NCBI RefSeq assembly: GCF_017979425.1 | Contig: NZ_JAERIS010000003.1 | Span: 21,775-85,774 of the forward strand | Length of the DNA stretch: 64,000 bases | Source of the DNA: Helicobacter salomonis | GTDB lineage: Bacteria; Campylobacterota; Campylobacteria; Campylobacterales; Helicobacteraceae | Direction of reading: 5' to 3' | Part shown: piece after piece, positions 27,267 through 36,923 of the stretch | How positions within the stretch are numbered: the stretch's first letter is position 1 | Layout: each line of letters starts with the position of its first letter | Notes under the pieces: generated by a model | Database searches by the model: none | The model's input: only the letters and a program-made list of their open reading frames with translations | What the model was told of the DNA's origin: nothing | Position numbers and translations under genes: made by a program

Positions 27267-29065
27267 TTGGTGTTTTTATAAGTTTGCTTTATTCTTTTAG
27301 CAAGCCCTAAAAGGTGGGGAACACAATTACGGCTGTAATTAGATAGACACTCTGTATGACCATCCCCACATGGGTAATCAATGTCATCTAGCACTTCTTC
27401 TAATTGATTTAATTTTTGCTTGCCCCTGATATAGTTTTCTAAAGCCCTTGCAATATCTGTAATAGCCTTTTTAAATTCTTTAGTGTTGATGACTTTTTTA
27501 TTATCCATACGCCCGTGTTTTTGAATAATTTCTGTGATGCTCTGCGTAAGTGTTTGAAGTTGTTGTTCTTGTCTTTGTTTTTCAAGCACACCCGCTTGTG
27601 CGTCCCGCAAGAGTTCTTGTAATCTCAAGCGTAGGGTTTGAAAAGCCTCCAAAAGACCTGCCTCTTTAGGGTCTTTTTTGAGATCATCAATGGTGTTGTC
27701 AAAGTAGATGTGTAGATCATCATACATGCGTTGTTGTTTTTCCTCCAAAGGCTCATTAAGAAACACCTGTTTTAAGTTTTCTAGCTGTTGTTGGGCGTGT
27801 TCTAGGCGGGTGTTTCTATACAGCTCCTCTAATTTCAATGATAAAACCTTAAACTCTTCTAATAGCCCCTGCGTGCCTGAAAAGGCAACTTTCTGATCGG
27901 TAGAGGATAAAAACACATTAGCCTTTTGGCTTGCCTCTTGTAACTCTTGCCTCAAAGTTTGGGCGTGGGCAGTGGTTTGTTGGTGCAAGTCTTGGTAGGC
28001 ATTGGTAAAAGTTTCTAAAAAATCCGTTGTCATCTTTTCAAGGTGTAAAAAGTTTTCTTGCGCCTTTTCTAAGTCTTTAGCCCTTGTGTGGCTACTTTTC
28101 AAGCATTGGGCTAAGATCGCATTGACTAAGGGGATTTGCTCTAGGCTATCCCACAGACAATGCCTAAGCAAGGCGAGATCGGGGGTGGTAACTTGGGGCT
28201 GGTCGCTAAGGAGGGCGGCGACTTGTAAGAGTTGGGCGCATTGTTTAAAACGCCGATCGGAGGGGGTGGCAATCAAGTTAGAATCGGACTCTGTAGTTTC
28301 TTGCTCCTCTTGTGTGGGCGCGCTCTCGCCTAAGAATTTTGCCACTAAAGCGGGGTTGTGTTTGAGTTGTTCTAAGGTCGCCTTAATGGTGTGCAAACTC
28401 TCTAGGGCTTCTGGGCTAAAGGGGATTTGGGCGGCTTGCTGGTGGATACTCTCTAGCTCCTCTAGGCTAAAGGCGTGTTGGCTAGAACTCTTGCCCTCTT
28501 GGCTGGTAATCAGTTTGAGAAAATTCTCTTTAGATCTTAGGGGTTCTACAAAGTAGCGCAAAAGCATGCGATCGTAAAGGGCTTCTAGCCCTTGATTGGT
28601 GGGAGGGAACTCATTGCTCGCGCACACAATGCCCTTTAGGGGGACTTTAATGTCCGTGTCTCCCTCTTTAAAAAGCCTTTCGTTGATGATGGTTAGTAGA
28701 GTGTTTAAGATCGCTGGCGAGCTTTTCCAAATCTCATCCAAAAAGGCAAAGCTGGCGGTGGGTAAGTAGCCTTTAGTGTTTCTGACTAGGCGGTTTTGTT
28801 TGAGTTGCCCGATGTCAATAGGACCAAAAATATCTTCAGGGGTGGAAAAGCGGTGCATCAGCGCGCTAAAGAAATCTTTAGGCTCACCAAAGGCAAGGCT
28901 GACTTTTCTAGCGATCATGGATTTTGCCGTGCCGGGGGGTCCGTATAAAAAAATGGCTTTACCGGCGAACATGGCGAGCAACACCAAGCGCACGCACTCC
29001 TCACGCTCGTATAAATCTTTTTCTAGCTCGGCGATGAGGTTTTTAACTCTGCTTTTGTAAGACAT
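27263..29065 (-). CDS. ravA: RavA-like MoxR-family AAA+ ATPase
   Basis: 600 residues. Walker A is GPPGTAKS (42-49), Walker B FAFLDEIWKSSP (Asp110, Glu111), sensor 1 CASNE (Asn151) and the arginine-finger region ALYDRMLLR. HRFSTPEDIFGPIDI and ALYDRML are close to E. coli RavA (498 residues). About 100 extra residues form a coiled-coil, Gln-rich C-terminal region (about 330-560). The C-terminal end has four cysteines or histidines in DYPCGDGHTECLSNYSRNCV, perhaps a metal site. RavA/ViaA act as a chaperone-like pair. AGGAGG precedes ATG, with a strong TATAAT close by, so the operon is likely well expressed. Confidence 0.82.
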   Translation of the reverse strand: MSYKSRVKNLIAELEKDLYEREECVRLVLLAMFAGKAIFLYGPPGTAKSMIARKVSLAFGEPKDFFSALMHRFSTPEDIFGPIDIGQLKQNRLVRNTKGYLPTASFAFLDEIWKSSPAILNTLLTIINERLFKEGDTDIKVPLKGIVCASNEFPPTNQGLEALYDRMLLRYFVEPLRSKENFLKLITSQEGKSSSQHAFSLEELESIHQQAAQIPFSPEALESLHTIKATLEQLKHNPALVAKFLGESAPTQEEQETTESDSNLIATPSDRRFKQCAQLLQVAALLSDQPQVTTPDLALLRHCLWDSLEQIPLVNAILAQCLKSSHTRAKDLEKAQENFLHLEKMTTDFLETFTNAYQDLHQQTTAHAQTLRQELQEASQKANVFLSSTDQKVAFSGTQGLLEEFKVLSLKLEELYRNTRLEHAQQQLENLKQVFLNEPLEEKQQRMYDDLHIYFDNTIDDLKKDPKEAGLLEAFQTLRLRLQELLRDAQAGVLEKQRQEQQLQTLTQSITEIIQKHGRMDNKKVINTKEFKKAITDIARALENYIRGKQKLNQLEEVLDDIDYPCGDGHTECLSNYSRNCVPHLLGLAKRIKQTYKNTK

Positions 29066-29069
29066 GGGA

Positions 29070-29092
29070 CCTCCTAAAAAAGGGCTATTATA
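29070..29092 (-). promoter_or_regulatory. Promoter -10 and strong ribosome binding site of the ravA-viaA operon
   Basis: On the minus strand TATAAT (29092-29087) is followed by a short leader and AGGAGG (29075-29070) five bases before the ATG. The expected transcript start leaves a leader of about 15 bases. Confidence 0.65.
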
Positions 29093-29120
29093 GCGCAGAT
29101 TTTAAGTGCTCATGCTGTGT

Positions 29121-29801
29121 TCACTGCTTGCAGTCTTTAAGGGAGGGGTAATTCACGATGGCTTCAAAAATGCGTTCAATCTGGGAGAGATCGAGCTCTA
29201 AGGGGCATTGGTAGTAATGTGCGATGCTGACAAAGTGTTCTGGGTGGTATACGCTCACCACGCCATCGCAGATATGATTTAAACTCTCTTCTATAGCTTT
29301 GGGAATAATGGGAGTGAGCACAATAATGCTTCTAGCGCGTTTGTCCATACAAGTTTGGATGGCTAAACCTGCCGTGATCCCCGTTTCGATGCCTTGATCC
29401 ACGATGAAGACATTTTTATGAGCCAGGGATTTGAGCATGTTGCCCTTGCGGAATTTGTAAATTTTAGAGAGAATTTCTTCCTCGTAAATTCTCTTAGCTT
29501 CGCCATAGACATAATCTAAGCTGATCTCAAAAGCCTGGATAAGGTTTTCGTGCATGATAATTCCCATGGTCTCGCTGACTAAGGCGATTTCGCATTCGCG
29601 ATTTAGTGGGGCGTAAATAGAACCGCTAAAGAGAAAATCTAAATCCACGCGCAATTTCATGGCGAGTGCATGGGCAAATTGCAGACCCTTAAGGCTGGTG
29701 GCAAGCATGATCGCATCGCTGGTATCTAAATGGCGCACAAGCACTTCATTGATGAGCTTGTGTAGAGCGTCTTGGTAGTCTTTAAAGAGGGTTTGAGTCA
29801 T
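29121..29801 (-). CDS. Phosphoribosyltransferase-like protein
   Basis: 226 residues with the type I PRTase fold. The PRPP loop NVFIVDQGIETGITAGLA departs from the usual VDDGxxTGxT in that Gln replaces the second Asp. Substrate is not evident. It resembles the ComF/PRTase-like HP1215, which lies in the same place next to LptD. The start overlaps the LptD stop by four bases, so it belongs to the transcript purD-RDD-lptD-PRTase. It could take part in nucleotide salvage. Confidence 0.75.
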   Translation of the reverse strand: MTQTLFKDYQDALHKLINEVLVRHLDTSDAIMLATSLKGLQFAHALAMKLRVDLDFLFSGSIYAPLNRECEIALVSETMGIIMHENLIQAFEISLDYVYGEAKRIYEEEILSKIYKFRKGNMLKSLAHKNVFIVDQGIETGITAGLAIQTCMDKRARSIIVLTPIIPKAIEESLNHICDGVVSVYHPEHFVSIAHYYQCPLELDLSQIERIFEAIVNYPSLKDCKQ

Positions 29802-32062
29802 TGTTTTAGGCGGCGGTAGGTTAGGTTGGTTTTGGTGATGGGAGAGAAGTCTAATTCTAATTTGATATAACTATTTTCATAGATTTTAAGCGGATCATTG
29901 GGGTTGTCTGTGAGCACAGGGCGGCGGCGGTTGACAAATTTGAGGCCAATACCAAAACAGCGGATTTTCTTGAAGATGCCTACATCCCAGTTTAGGATCA
30001 CATTCTTGCTAATGTCATAACCAATAGAGCCAGTTAGCGAAAACCATCTAAAATCATTACTGAAACCAGCTTTGAGGTAGTTAGAGTTGTTTTCTACAAT
30101 TTTATTGATCCCATTGTCGTTAAAATTGGATTTAAGATAGTAGGAAATGTTAGCCACAAGAAATTTGTAATTGTAATTGGCGTTGATAGACACCTCATCT
30201 AAGCTATTGTAATACCATGAGTAGAAAAGTGTGCCATAAATATTCAAACCCTTGAGGGGTGAAAAGCCCAGCTTGGTTTCCATGGGCATGCGCAACAAAG
30301 AAATTTTATCATCAAAATCCATCGACTGGGCGATGCGCCAATAGAAAAGTTCCTGTCCATTGATACCATAGAGGTATTGGGTGAGGTTTAAACTGAGTTG
30401 CCGACTGGAGGGATTGCGCTCAATAATTGCCGAAGGGTTCCACACCGAATCGTAAATTTGACCGCGGTAATCGTAGTCGCTCAGTGTATTGGAAGTGAAG
30501 TCATTGCGTGCCTGCGCACTGAGCACATACATTTGATCGTTGAACAAGCCATTAGCAAAGTTGTAGTAAGTGCCTTGTAACACCGCTTCTAGTTGGACGG
30601 TGTGGAGCAGTTTATTGTATTCGCGTGCCAGGTCTGTGTTAAGATAGAGGGTGTAAGCGCTGGAGAAATAATTCCCATACACCCTAGAGACTCCCGGAAT
30701 ATTAGGAACATAGCTATTTTTGGTGTTGCCTATGACGACATTGCTCAAGTTAATATTATTCCACAAGCCCACAGAAAGGTATTTTTTAAAAAGCGAGAAT
30801 TGCATGCCCAAAGGAATTTGAATGGTGTTTTGCACATAACCATAACCCACTTCACGCACGATGTCGTGGAATTGGTAGTCTAAAGAGTAGAGAAGGTGTT
30901 TCCACCCCAGAGGTGCTAGGTACTTGTGGTATTGCAAACTGGGGAGGGATTGAAAGGTGCGATCGTTATTAATTTTATTGAGGTTGAGGAAGTATTTGAG
31001 ATTTAAACCATAGTAATGATTATTGGTTTGGATATAGTAATTGCCTCGCGACATGTGGGTGGCATCGGTAATGCGTTGGTTGACCTTTTCAAAGCGTACA
31101 TAATCTAGGTCGTTCATGTAGAGGAAATCTAGGTAATAGGCGTTGTCTAGCTTGGATTTGAGTCCAAAGTATTTTTGGAATGCCTGACGGCTAGCACTCA
31201 GTGTCTCAAACCCAAAGACATTTTGGTTGCGCAGATGATAAAGCTCTGTATAGTGATTGTAGTTGCGGAAATAACGCATGTTGAAGATGAATTTATCTTG
31301 GTGGGAATTGATCATTCTAAAATCAAAATTGAGTCCCAAGCCCCTTTTGGAGCGGATTTGAGGCGTTAGAGTCATGTCCCATGAATCCCTAGGTGCAATG
31401 TAGAGAGGTTGCAGGTAAATGAAACCCGCCAGATTGGAAGTGCCAAATTCAGGGTATAGAAGTCCGCTGGAGCGTTTGGTACTCGTTGAGGTGAACACAT
31501 AGGGCAAGTAGAGAATGGGAATATTGCCCAAGTAAATTTTAGGATTCCAAAGCGAAAGATGGGACTTATCTGCGTTGAAGCGCCCTGAAGTCGCGTTAAC
31601 ATGCCAAATGGGGTTGTCAATACTGCAGCCAGAAGCGGTGAGATTTTTGATGTAGTATTGGTTTTGCTTGGCATGGGCGATGTCTGCGCTGATCCACATT
31701 CCGCTAACGCTATCTTGCACATAAAAGGGAAAGATGAGCTCGTACTTCTCATTGAGTTTTACCTTAATATGCTCCGCGCGCACCAAGAGGCCCTCTCCGC
31801 GATAGATCTTGACATGCCCCTCTAAAATGGCTTCCTTTTTCTGGGTATCGTAAATCGCCTTATCGGCTAAGATATACACATCGTAATTGAGCAAGATCGC
31901 ATGCCCGCTAGCCGTTACAATGTGGTTTTGAGCGTCTACGCGATCAGCTAAAAGCTCAAAAATCTTGTGATTTTTTTTGTCAAATTTCTGCACGGCGATT
32001 TGCTGCTTGGCTTGCGCCACTATGGCAAATAGCCATCCTAATAGGAATAACCACCAGCGCAT
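29798..32062 (-). CDS. lptD: LPS-assembly protein LptD
   Basis: Outer-membrane beta-barrel that, with LptE, inserts lipopolysaccharide in the outer leaflet. The 754 residues have a signal peptide (MRWWLFLLGWLFAIVAQAKQ), an OstA/LptA-like beta-jellyroll domain (about 30-200: ASGHAILLNYDVYILADKAI, LEGHVKIYRGEGLLVRA) and a large barrel rich in Tyr/Asn strands. It corresponds to HP1216. The ATG lies directly behind the stop of the RDD gene. Confidence 0.92.
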   Translation of the reverse strand: MRWWLFLLGWLFAIVAQAKQQIAVQKFDKKNHKIFELLADRVDAQNHIVTASGHAILLNYDVYILADKAIYDTQKKEAILEGHVKIYRGEGLLVRAEHIKVKLNEKYELIFPFYVQDSVSGMWISADIAHAKQNQYYIKNLTASGCSIDNPIWHVNATSGRFNADKSHLSLWNPKIYLGNIPILYLPYVFTSTSTKRSSGLLYPEFGTSNLAGFIYLQPLYIAPRDSWDMTLTPQIRSKRGLGLNFDFRMINSHQDKFIFNMRYFRNYNHYTELYHLRNQNVFGFETLSASRQAFQKYFGLKSKLDNAYYLDFLYMNDLDYVRFEKVNQRITDATHMSRGNYYIQTNNHYYGLNLKYFLNLNKINNDRTFQSLPSLQYHKYLAPLGWKHLLYSLDYQFHDIVREVGYGYVQNTIQIPLGMQFSLFKKYLSVGLWNNINLSNVVIGNTKNSYVPNIPGVSRVYGNYFSSAYTLYLNTDLAREYNKLLHTVQLEAVLQGTYYNFANGLFNDQMYVLSAQARNDFTSNTLSDYDYRGQIYDSVWNPSAIIERNPSSRQLSLNLTQYLYGINGQELFYWRIAQSMDFDDKISLLRMPMETKLGFSPLKGLNIYGTLFYSWYYNSLDEVSINANYNYKFLVANISYYLKSNFNDNGINKIVENNSNYLKAGFSNDFRWFSLTGSIGYDISKNVILNWDVGIFKKIRCFGIGLKFVNRRRPVLTDNPNDPLKIYENSYIKLELDFSPITKTNLTYRRLKQ

Positions 32063-32512
32063 TCATTTAGTCATGATAACCAAAGTCTTGGCATAGCGAT
32101 CGTGAAAAACACGCTGAAATTTGTCCTTAGAAAGATAGATGAAGGGGCATAAGAGAGCCATTTCCTTGAAGGCGCAGCGCTTTAATCGTTCTATCCAAGT
32201 AGGATTGTCTAAACTCTTCAAACTCACCACGCGCAAATGGAAGACAATTTTTCCAATGCTCACCCCAAAGCCCCCCATGCACAGCCCTTCATAGAAAATG
32301 TGTAAGAATACATAGAGTAAGACATAGCGCAGCACGGCGTGGGTTTTGAGAATGAAGCCCACATGCAAGACATCGAGCCAACGCGTGTTAAAATCCCATG
32401 CTAGTAGGCTCACCAGAAGCATATCCACACCATAAGCCCCCACCCGACACCACCAAGGAGGCAAAACCAAGCGCTCCTTATAAAGAATTTCCTCTAGCTT
32501 ATAAGGCTCCAA
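32063..32512 (-). CDS. RDD family membrane protein
   Basis: 149 residues. RDD domain with RVGAYGVDMLLVSLLAWD (the Arg/Asp pattern) and the membrane-span block GGFGVSIGKIVFHLRVVSL. About three membrane spans. Function unknown; some RDD proteins are Na+/H+ antiporters. Conserved place between purD and lptD as in H. pylori (HP1217). The stop adjoins the lptD start. Confidence 0.88.
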   Translation of the reverse strand: MEPYKLEEILYKERLVLPPWWCRVGAYGVDMLLVSLLAWDFNTRWLDVLHVGFILKTHAVLRYVLLYVFLHIFYEGLCMGGFGVSIGKIVFHLRVVSLKSLDNPTWIERLKRCAFKEMALLCPFIYLSKDKFQRVFHDRYAKTLVIMTK

Positions 32513-32526
32513 AACTATTATCCGTG

Positions 32527-33771
32527 CTAGTATCCAATATCTTCTCTAAACTGCATGCCCTCAAATTGCACCTTATTGACGAGTTCATAGGCATGTTCTC
32601 TAGCCTCCAGTAGAGATTTTCCCACGCCAACACATACTCCCACACGCCCTCCAGACACCAAAAAGACTCCATTTTCTTGGGCAATGCCCCCCAAATCCAA
32701 ATGCCCTTTTTTTTCGTCGATAGGGTCGATGTAAACACTCTGTCCCCCAGAAATCTTATAGGGGTAATCTTTGGAGGCAAGCACCACACCTAAGCAATGT
32801 TGAGAGTATAACTCTAGGGACAAATCTTGGAGTGTATCGTCCAAAGTTGCTAAACAGAGGTCTAAAAGGGGGGTTTTGAGCAGAGGTAAGAGCACACCGC
32901 ACTCCGGATCGCCAAAGCGCACATTGTATTCGAGCAAGTAGGGCTCTAACCCCCCCTGTGTTTCTACCACCATCACTCCCGTATAGAGCACTCCTACAAG
33001 GGGCTTGTTTTGCTCTACCATGGCTTTTAAAATAGGCTCGATGATTTTGGTGGCGATGGCGTGCTGTAGGACTTGGTTACACAAATTCGTAGGCGCGAAC
33101 GCCCCCATCCCCCCCGTATTAGGTCCATTGCCCGAGATCTGCTTGTAAGATTGAGAAGGGGGTAAGAGAAGGTAGTTTTGGTGATGAACTAGCGCACAGA
33201 TGGAGAGTTCAAAACCGGGCAAAAATTGCTCTAATAAAACTTTTTGCTGCTGTTTGTTGCCAAATAGGTATTCTAGTGCCCGCAACCCTTCTTCTTGATT
33301 TTGCGCAATGACCACTCCCTTGCCTTGACATAGCCCATCTGCTTTGATCACGAGGGGATAATGACTTTGTTCTAAGTGTAAACGGGCTTGATCGTAACTG
33401 GAGAGCACCACATAGGGCGCGGTGGGTACACCATAGCTTTGGGCTAATTCTTTGGCAAAGCTCTTGGAGCTCTCTAACAGACTAGCTTGTTGGCTAGGTC
33501 CAAAAACTTTGATTTGTGTATGCGCAAAGGCATCGCTCAGACCCTCTACTAAAAGGGTTTCTGGTCCAATCACCACTAAATCCACCTTTTTATCCAGCGC
33601 AAAAGCCACCAATTGGGCGTGATCGTGGTAGGGCACATTCACCCCGATATTCTGTGTTCCCCCATTCCCGGGACAAAAATAAATATCGCCTACGCGTGTG
33701 TCTTCTCTAAACTTGCGTCCCAGCGCGTATTCTCTAGCGCCCTCTCCGACAATCAAAATCTTCTTCTTCAT
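32527..33771 (-). CDS. purD: Phosphoribosylamine-glycine ligase
   Basis: GAR synthetase of purine synthesis. The 414 residues have the ATP-grasp ligase fold: MKKKILIVGEGAREYALGRK at the start, PLVIKADGLCQGKGVVIA, GNGPNTGGMGAFAP and LEYNVRFGDPECGVLLPLL, all signature motifs. It heads the PurD-RDD-LptD-PRTase group and lies 15 bases before the RDD gene. Helicobacter lacks much of the de novo purine pathway, so a lone purD is notable but also found in H. pylori (HP1218). Confidence 0.94.
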   Translation of the reverse strand: MKKKILIVGEGAREYALGRKFREDTRVGDIYFCPGNGGTQNIGVNVPYHDHAQLVAFALDKKVDLVVIGPETLLVEGLSDAFAHTQIKVFGPSQQASLLESSKSFAKELAQSYGVPTAPYVVLSSYDQARLHLEQSHYPLVIKADGLCQGKGVVIAQNQEEGLRALEYLFGNKQQQKVLLEQFLPGFELSICALVHHQNYLLLPPSQSYKQISGNGPNTGGMGAFAPTNLCNQVLQHAIATKIIEPILKAMVEQNKPLVGVLYTGVMVVETQGGLEPYLLEYNVRFGDPECGVLLPLLKTPLLDLCLATLDDTLQDLSLELYSQHCLGVVLASKDYPYKISGGQSVYIDPIDEKKGHLDLGGIAQENGVFLVSGGRVGVCVGVGKSLLEAREHAYELVNKVQFEGMQFREDIGY

Positions 33772-34012
33772 TTAAACCCTATTTTAGTCACCCAGACGAG
33801 CGTTACTATGTTGCGTAGTTCAGCAGAGCTACGGATTGACTAGGAGGACTCTCTTAGGTGGCAGATTTGCACATCCAAAGCCATGCAAAAATACCAAATC
33901 ACACAAAAGCCACTACAACCAGCCTTACTAGTTGTGTATAAAAGAACTTACCAAAAGTAGAAACACGCGTCGTCCAGGCTAAATTTGGCATGTCATTATA
34001 CTTCAATTTAAC

Positions 34013-35338
34013 TTAGATCGTAATAGTGATTGTATTAAAATGGGTGTAGAAAACTTGTGTGCCTGCTTGGGAGGCAAAGCGCACATGTTTCTTCTGCGTG
34101 TAGTCGATGTTGATTTTTAAAGCTTGCGCGCTGGGATTAGAGCAAGTGAGTTTGGCCAGTAGAGTGCAGGCCTTGTGTAAAAGACTCTCTGAGGGTGCAT
34201 GGGGGTGGGAGAAAATGACCATGTGTGCCCCGGGTTTGTCTTTGACATGTGCCCAAATGTCGCGTGCGCGCGCCATTTTGAGAATTTCGCGGTTTTCCTG
34301 TTGGTTGCGTCCAATCATCACCCGTGTCCCCTCGATATCAAAACTTTCCAAATGGGCGTTTGGCACGCTGCGTCGTGTGGTTTTGGCACGCAAAAGGGTC
34401 AAATCTTCTAGGCGCGCTGTGGCTAAAAAAGCCTGTTTGGCCTGCAAAAAGGCGATCTTGGAGCGAATATTTTCTACTTGTAATGCGATATGTGTGGCTT
34501 TTTGCTGGCTTTTCTTAGCCATTTTAAAGAGTTTATTGGCCGCATCGCTTAGGGTGCGCGCTTGTGGGGGCAAAGTGATGTGTTGCTCTTCCAAAACTAG
34601 TGTTTTTGCATACACCAAACTGGGGTCTAAATGGTGTAAATGTGCCAAGATCAAATTAGCATGGACACGCTGTTGTGCAGATTCCTGGAGGAGTTGTGGC
34701 GCGCTGGGTAAGCTTTCTAAGCGTGCCTGCAAAGTCTGTTCTTTTTTCTTCCAATTGCGTTTCAAGCCTGCCTTTTGACTCTCTAAGGTTTGCATGCTCA
34801 CGCGGGTATGCAGGGCATGGAGTGCCTCAAAAAGGTCCTGTTCCAACATAGGTTCTAAGGGAGGGCGTGTAAAAGCAGGTTTAGCTAGAGGAGTTAGGAT
34901 TTGGGCTTTGATGACGGGGCGATAACTCTGCTGTGCGCTCACAAAGCGCAAGGCTTCTAACACGCGCCCCTGCGCATCTAATAAGATCGCATTGCTATGC
35001 TTGCCCGTGAATTCCAATTGCAAAAAGGCATGGGTTCTCTTGTAGCTATGCGCACATTCTAGCGCGATCTTTAAGATTCGATCGTCATTTTCTAAAGAAG
35101 CGTCCACAATTCTAGCATTGGAGGCATATTTTTCTAAGGCAAGATTGAAAGGGGTTTTGGAGTAGCTAGCATGTGCGCAAAGATCGATGTAGAGATAACT
35201 CTGCGCTCTGTGCATGCATGCCTTGAAGCAATAATGAGGGGTGTCTAACACGAGTACATGTTGGTGGGCGCGGATGGTGATTTTAGATTGTTTTTTTAAG
35301 AGTAAAGCACTATGGTACAAAAGCGCGTAGCTAATCAT
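34013..35338 (-). CDS. NFACT family protein (RqcH/FbpA-like)
   Basis: 441 residues. NFACT-N domain with TGKHSNAILLDAQGRVLEAL, a coiled-coil middle (about 190-330) and the NFACT-R part IMIGRNQQENREILKMARAR-like with DIWAHVKDKPGAHMVI. Bacterial RqcH adds alanine tails to stalled nascent chains on 50S subunits; Helicobacter annotators call it fibronectin-binding protein (HP1392). It overlaps the recN stop by eight bases. A ribosome-rescue role is more likely than adhesion, since there is no signal peptide. Confidence 0.83.
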   Translation of the reverse strand: MISYALLYHSALLLKKQSKITIRAHQHVLVLDTPHYCFKACMHRAQSYLYIDLCAHASYSKTPFNLALEKYASNARIVDASLENDDRILKIALECAHSYKRTHAFLQLEFTGKHSNAILLDAQGRVLEALRFVSAQQSYRPVIKAQILTPLAKPAFTRPPLEPMLEQDLFEALHALHTRVSMQTLESQKAGLKRNWKKKEQTLQARLESLPSAPQLLQESAQQRVHANLILAHLHHLDPSLVYAKTLVLEEQHITLPPQARTLSDAANKLFKMAKKSQQKATHIALQVENIRSKIAFLQAKQAFLATARLEDLTLLRAKTTRRSVPNAHLESFDIEGTRVMIGRNQQENREILKMARARDIWAHVKDKPGAHMVIFSHPHAPSESLLHKACTLLAKLTCSNPSAQALKINIDYTQKKHVRFASQAGTQVFYTHFNTITITI

Positions 35339-36815
35339 AATTCAACTTCATTCTAGCGTAAGCTAGGGCTTCCTGCCCCAAGTTAGCGTCTACCATGCGG
35401 GCAATTTCGAGCACTTGCTCGTCTTTATTGAGTAATTTGATGTGGGCGTGGTGGTTATTTTGGTAGACCAAAAAATGTCGATCTGCTAGACCGGGGAGAT
35501 GCGGTGCGTGTGAAATGGCGATAACCTGGTAATGCGCGCTCAATTCTTTGAGAATTTGCGCTACATTCGCGCTCTCCTGTCCACTCAGATTAGCATCTAG
35601 TTCATCGACTAGGAGAGTTTGAATAGGGGTGTTGGAGTGTTGTCTCTTTGCCTGCAATGCCAACAGAGCAAGGCGCAAGCGGTTACATTCTCCCGCACTC
35701 CAGTGCGCGCTTTTACCCAAGAGTAGATGCACATTCTCTAACCCATGCGCTCCCAAGGGCACTGCCTCTAAGGCTAAATGGGGTGTTTTGAGCAAAAGGG
35801 GAGTGGTGTAATTCTCCAGCATCGCTTGCATGGTGCTTAAGTGTTGTTGGCGTTCTTGCTTCACTTGCAAGCCCCATTGCAAACAGGTTTGCTCGCATTT
35901 TTGTAAGTGTTCTTGCGCATGTTTGACATGTTTTTCATGTTCGCAATAGCGTTGGTAATCTTGAATTAAGGCATCTCTTTTGGCGCGCGCCTGTGCCTCA
36001 CTCCCATATTTGCGCACAATGCTCCCTAATTGGCTCATCTGATCGAGGAGGTTTTCCATGTCTACATGCTCTAATTCTTCTAAAGCAAACATTTGTTCAC
36101 GCAAAAGTTGTCTAGCTTCTTCTAGCTGGCACTGAAGTTGTTCTTGGAGCTGGCGCGGAGCCTCAATGCATGCCAAAGCTTTGCAAATGTGTGCACTCCA
36201 CTCTAGGGCACTCAAACCCTCTTTAATGAGGGCGCTATGCTTTTCCTTGCTTTGGTGCTGATTCTTCAGAGTTTCTAAACGGGCATAGGCCCCCTCTTCT
36301 AATTCCACGCTTTGTAACTTAGTCAGCTCAAAGCGCGTGATCTCTTTAAGCATTTCCAGACCGGAGGTTTCTTGCTGGAGTTTTTCTAGTTCTTGACGCG
36401 CGCAGGTGTAATCATGGTAACTTCGAGCAAAGGATTGGAGCAAGCTAGGGTCTAAAAAACTATCTAAAATCTCCAGGAGCATAGACGCACTAGGGGCGTG
36501 GGCGTGGCTGGAAATGTGTAGTAAATGCGGTGTAAAATAGCCTTGCAAAGCCTTTTTACTCATAGGCATGCCATTGTGCATATAGCGAGTCTTTTTGTCT
36601 TTTTTGATCTGGACAAGATGAGGAGTATCCACATGCCAGTGCACTTCTAAGGCCTTAGCACACATGGGGGCTAGTCCTACACTGGCTAAAATACATTTTA
36701 GAAGCACGCTTTTCCCGCTACCGCTTGCTCCACTAATGACATTTAAATGGGGACTTAGGTGCAAAGAAGCTTGCTCAAAGACAACCCCTTGTTCGATCAT
36801 CACATATTCTATCAT
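35331..36815 (-). CDS. recN: DNA repair protein RecN
   Basis: SMC-like ATPase for double-strand break repair. The 494 residues have Walker A SGASGSGKSVLLK (about 30-42), a central coiled coil (about 140-340), the ABC signature SAGECNRLRLALLAL and Walker B TLLVDELDANLSGQES. It is slightly shorter than E. coli RecN (553). H. pylori has the same recN-NFACT order (HP1393-HP1392). Confidence 0.92.
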   Translation of the reverse strand: MIEYVMIEQGVVFEQASLHLSPHLNVISGASGSGKSVLLKCILASVGLAPMCAKALEVHWHVDTPHLVQIKKDKKTRYMHNGMPMSKKALQGYFTPHLLHISSHAHAPSASMLLEILDSFLDPSLLQSFARSYHDYTCARQELEKLQQETSGLEMLKEITRFELTKLQSVELEEGAYARLETLKNQHQSKEKHSALIKEGLSALEWSAHICKALACIEAPRQLQEQLQCQLEEARQLLREQMFALEELEHVDMENLLDQMSQLGSIVRKYGSEAQARAKRDALIQDYQRYCEHEKHVKHAQEHLQKCEQTCLQWGLQVKQERQQHLSTMQAMLENYTTPLLLKTPHLALEAVPLGAHGLENVHLLLGKSAHWSAGECNRLRLALLALQAKRQHSNTPIQTLLVDELDANLSGQESANVAQILKELSAHYQVIAISHAPHLPGLADRHFLVYQNNHHAHIKLLNKDEQVLEIARMVDANLGQEALAYARMKLNYD

Positions 36816-36923
36816 TTGCTTCCAAACTTAATTAAATCTTATAACCAGACTTAATAGCAGCGTTGCTAAAGGGGGCATTGTAGCACAAAAACAGCACGCA
36901 AGTACTCATCCAATAATGCTCTA

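Noticed and set aside
33772..34012. Possible small RNA or gene between purD and the NFACT gene
   Set aside because: Only a weak 5-bp hairpin (CGTAG/CTACG) is visible; no promoter or frame supports it.
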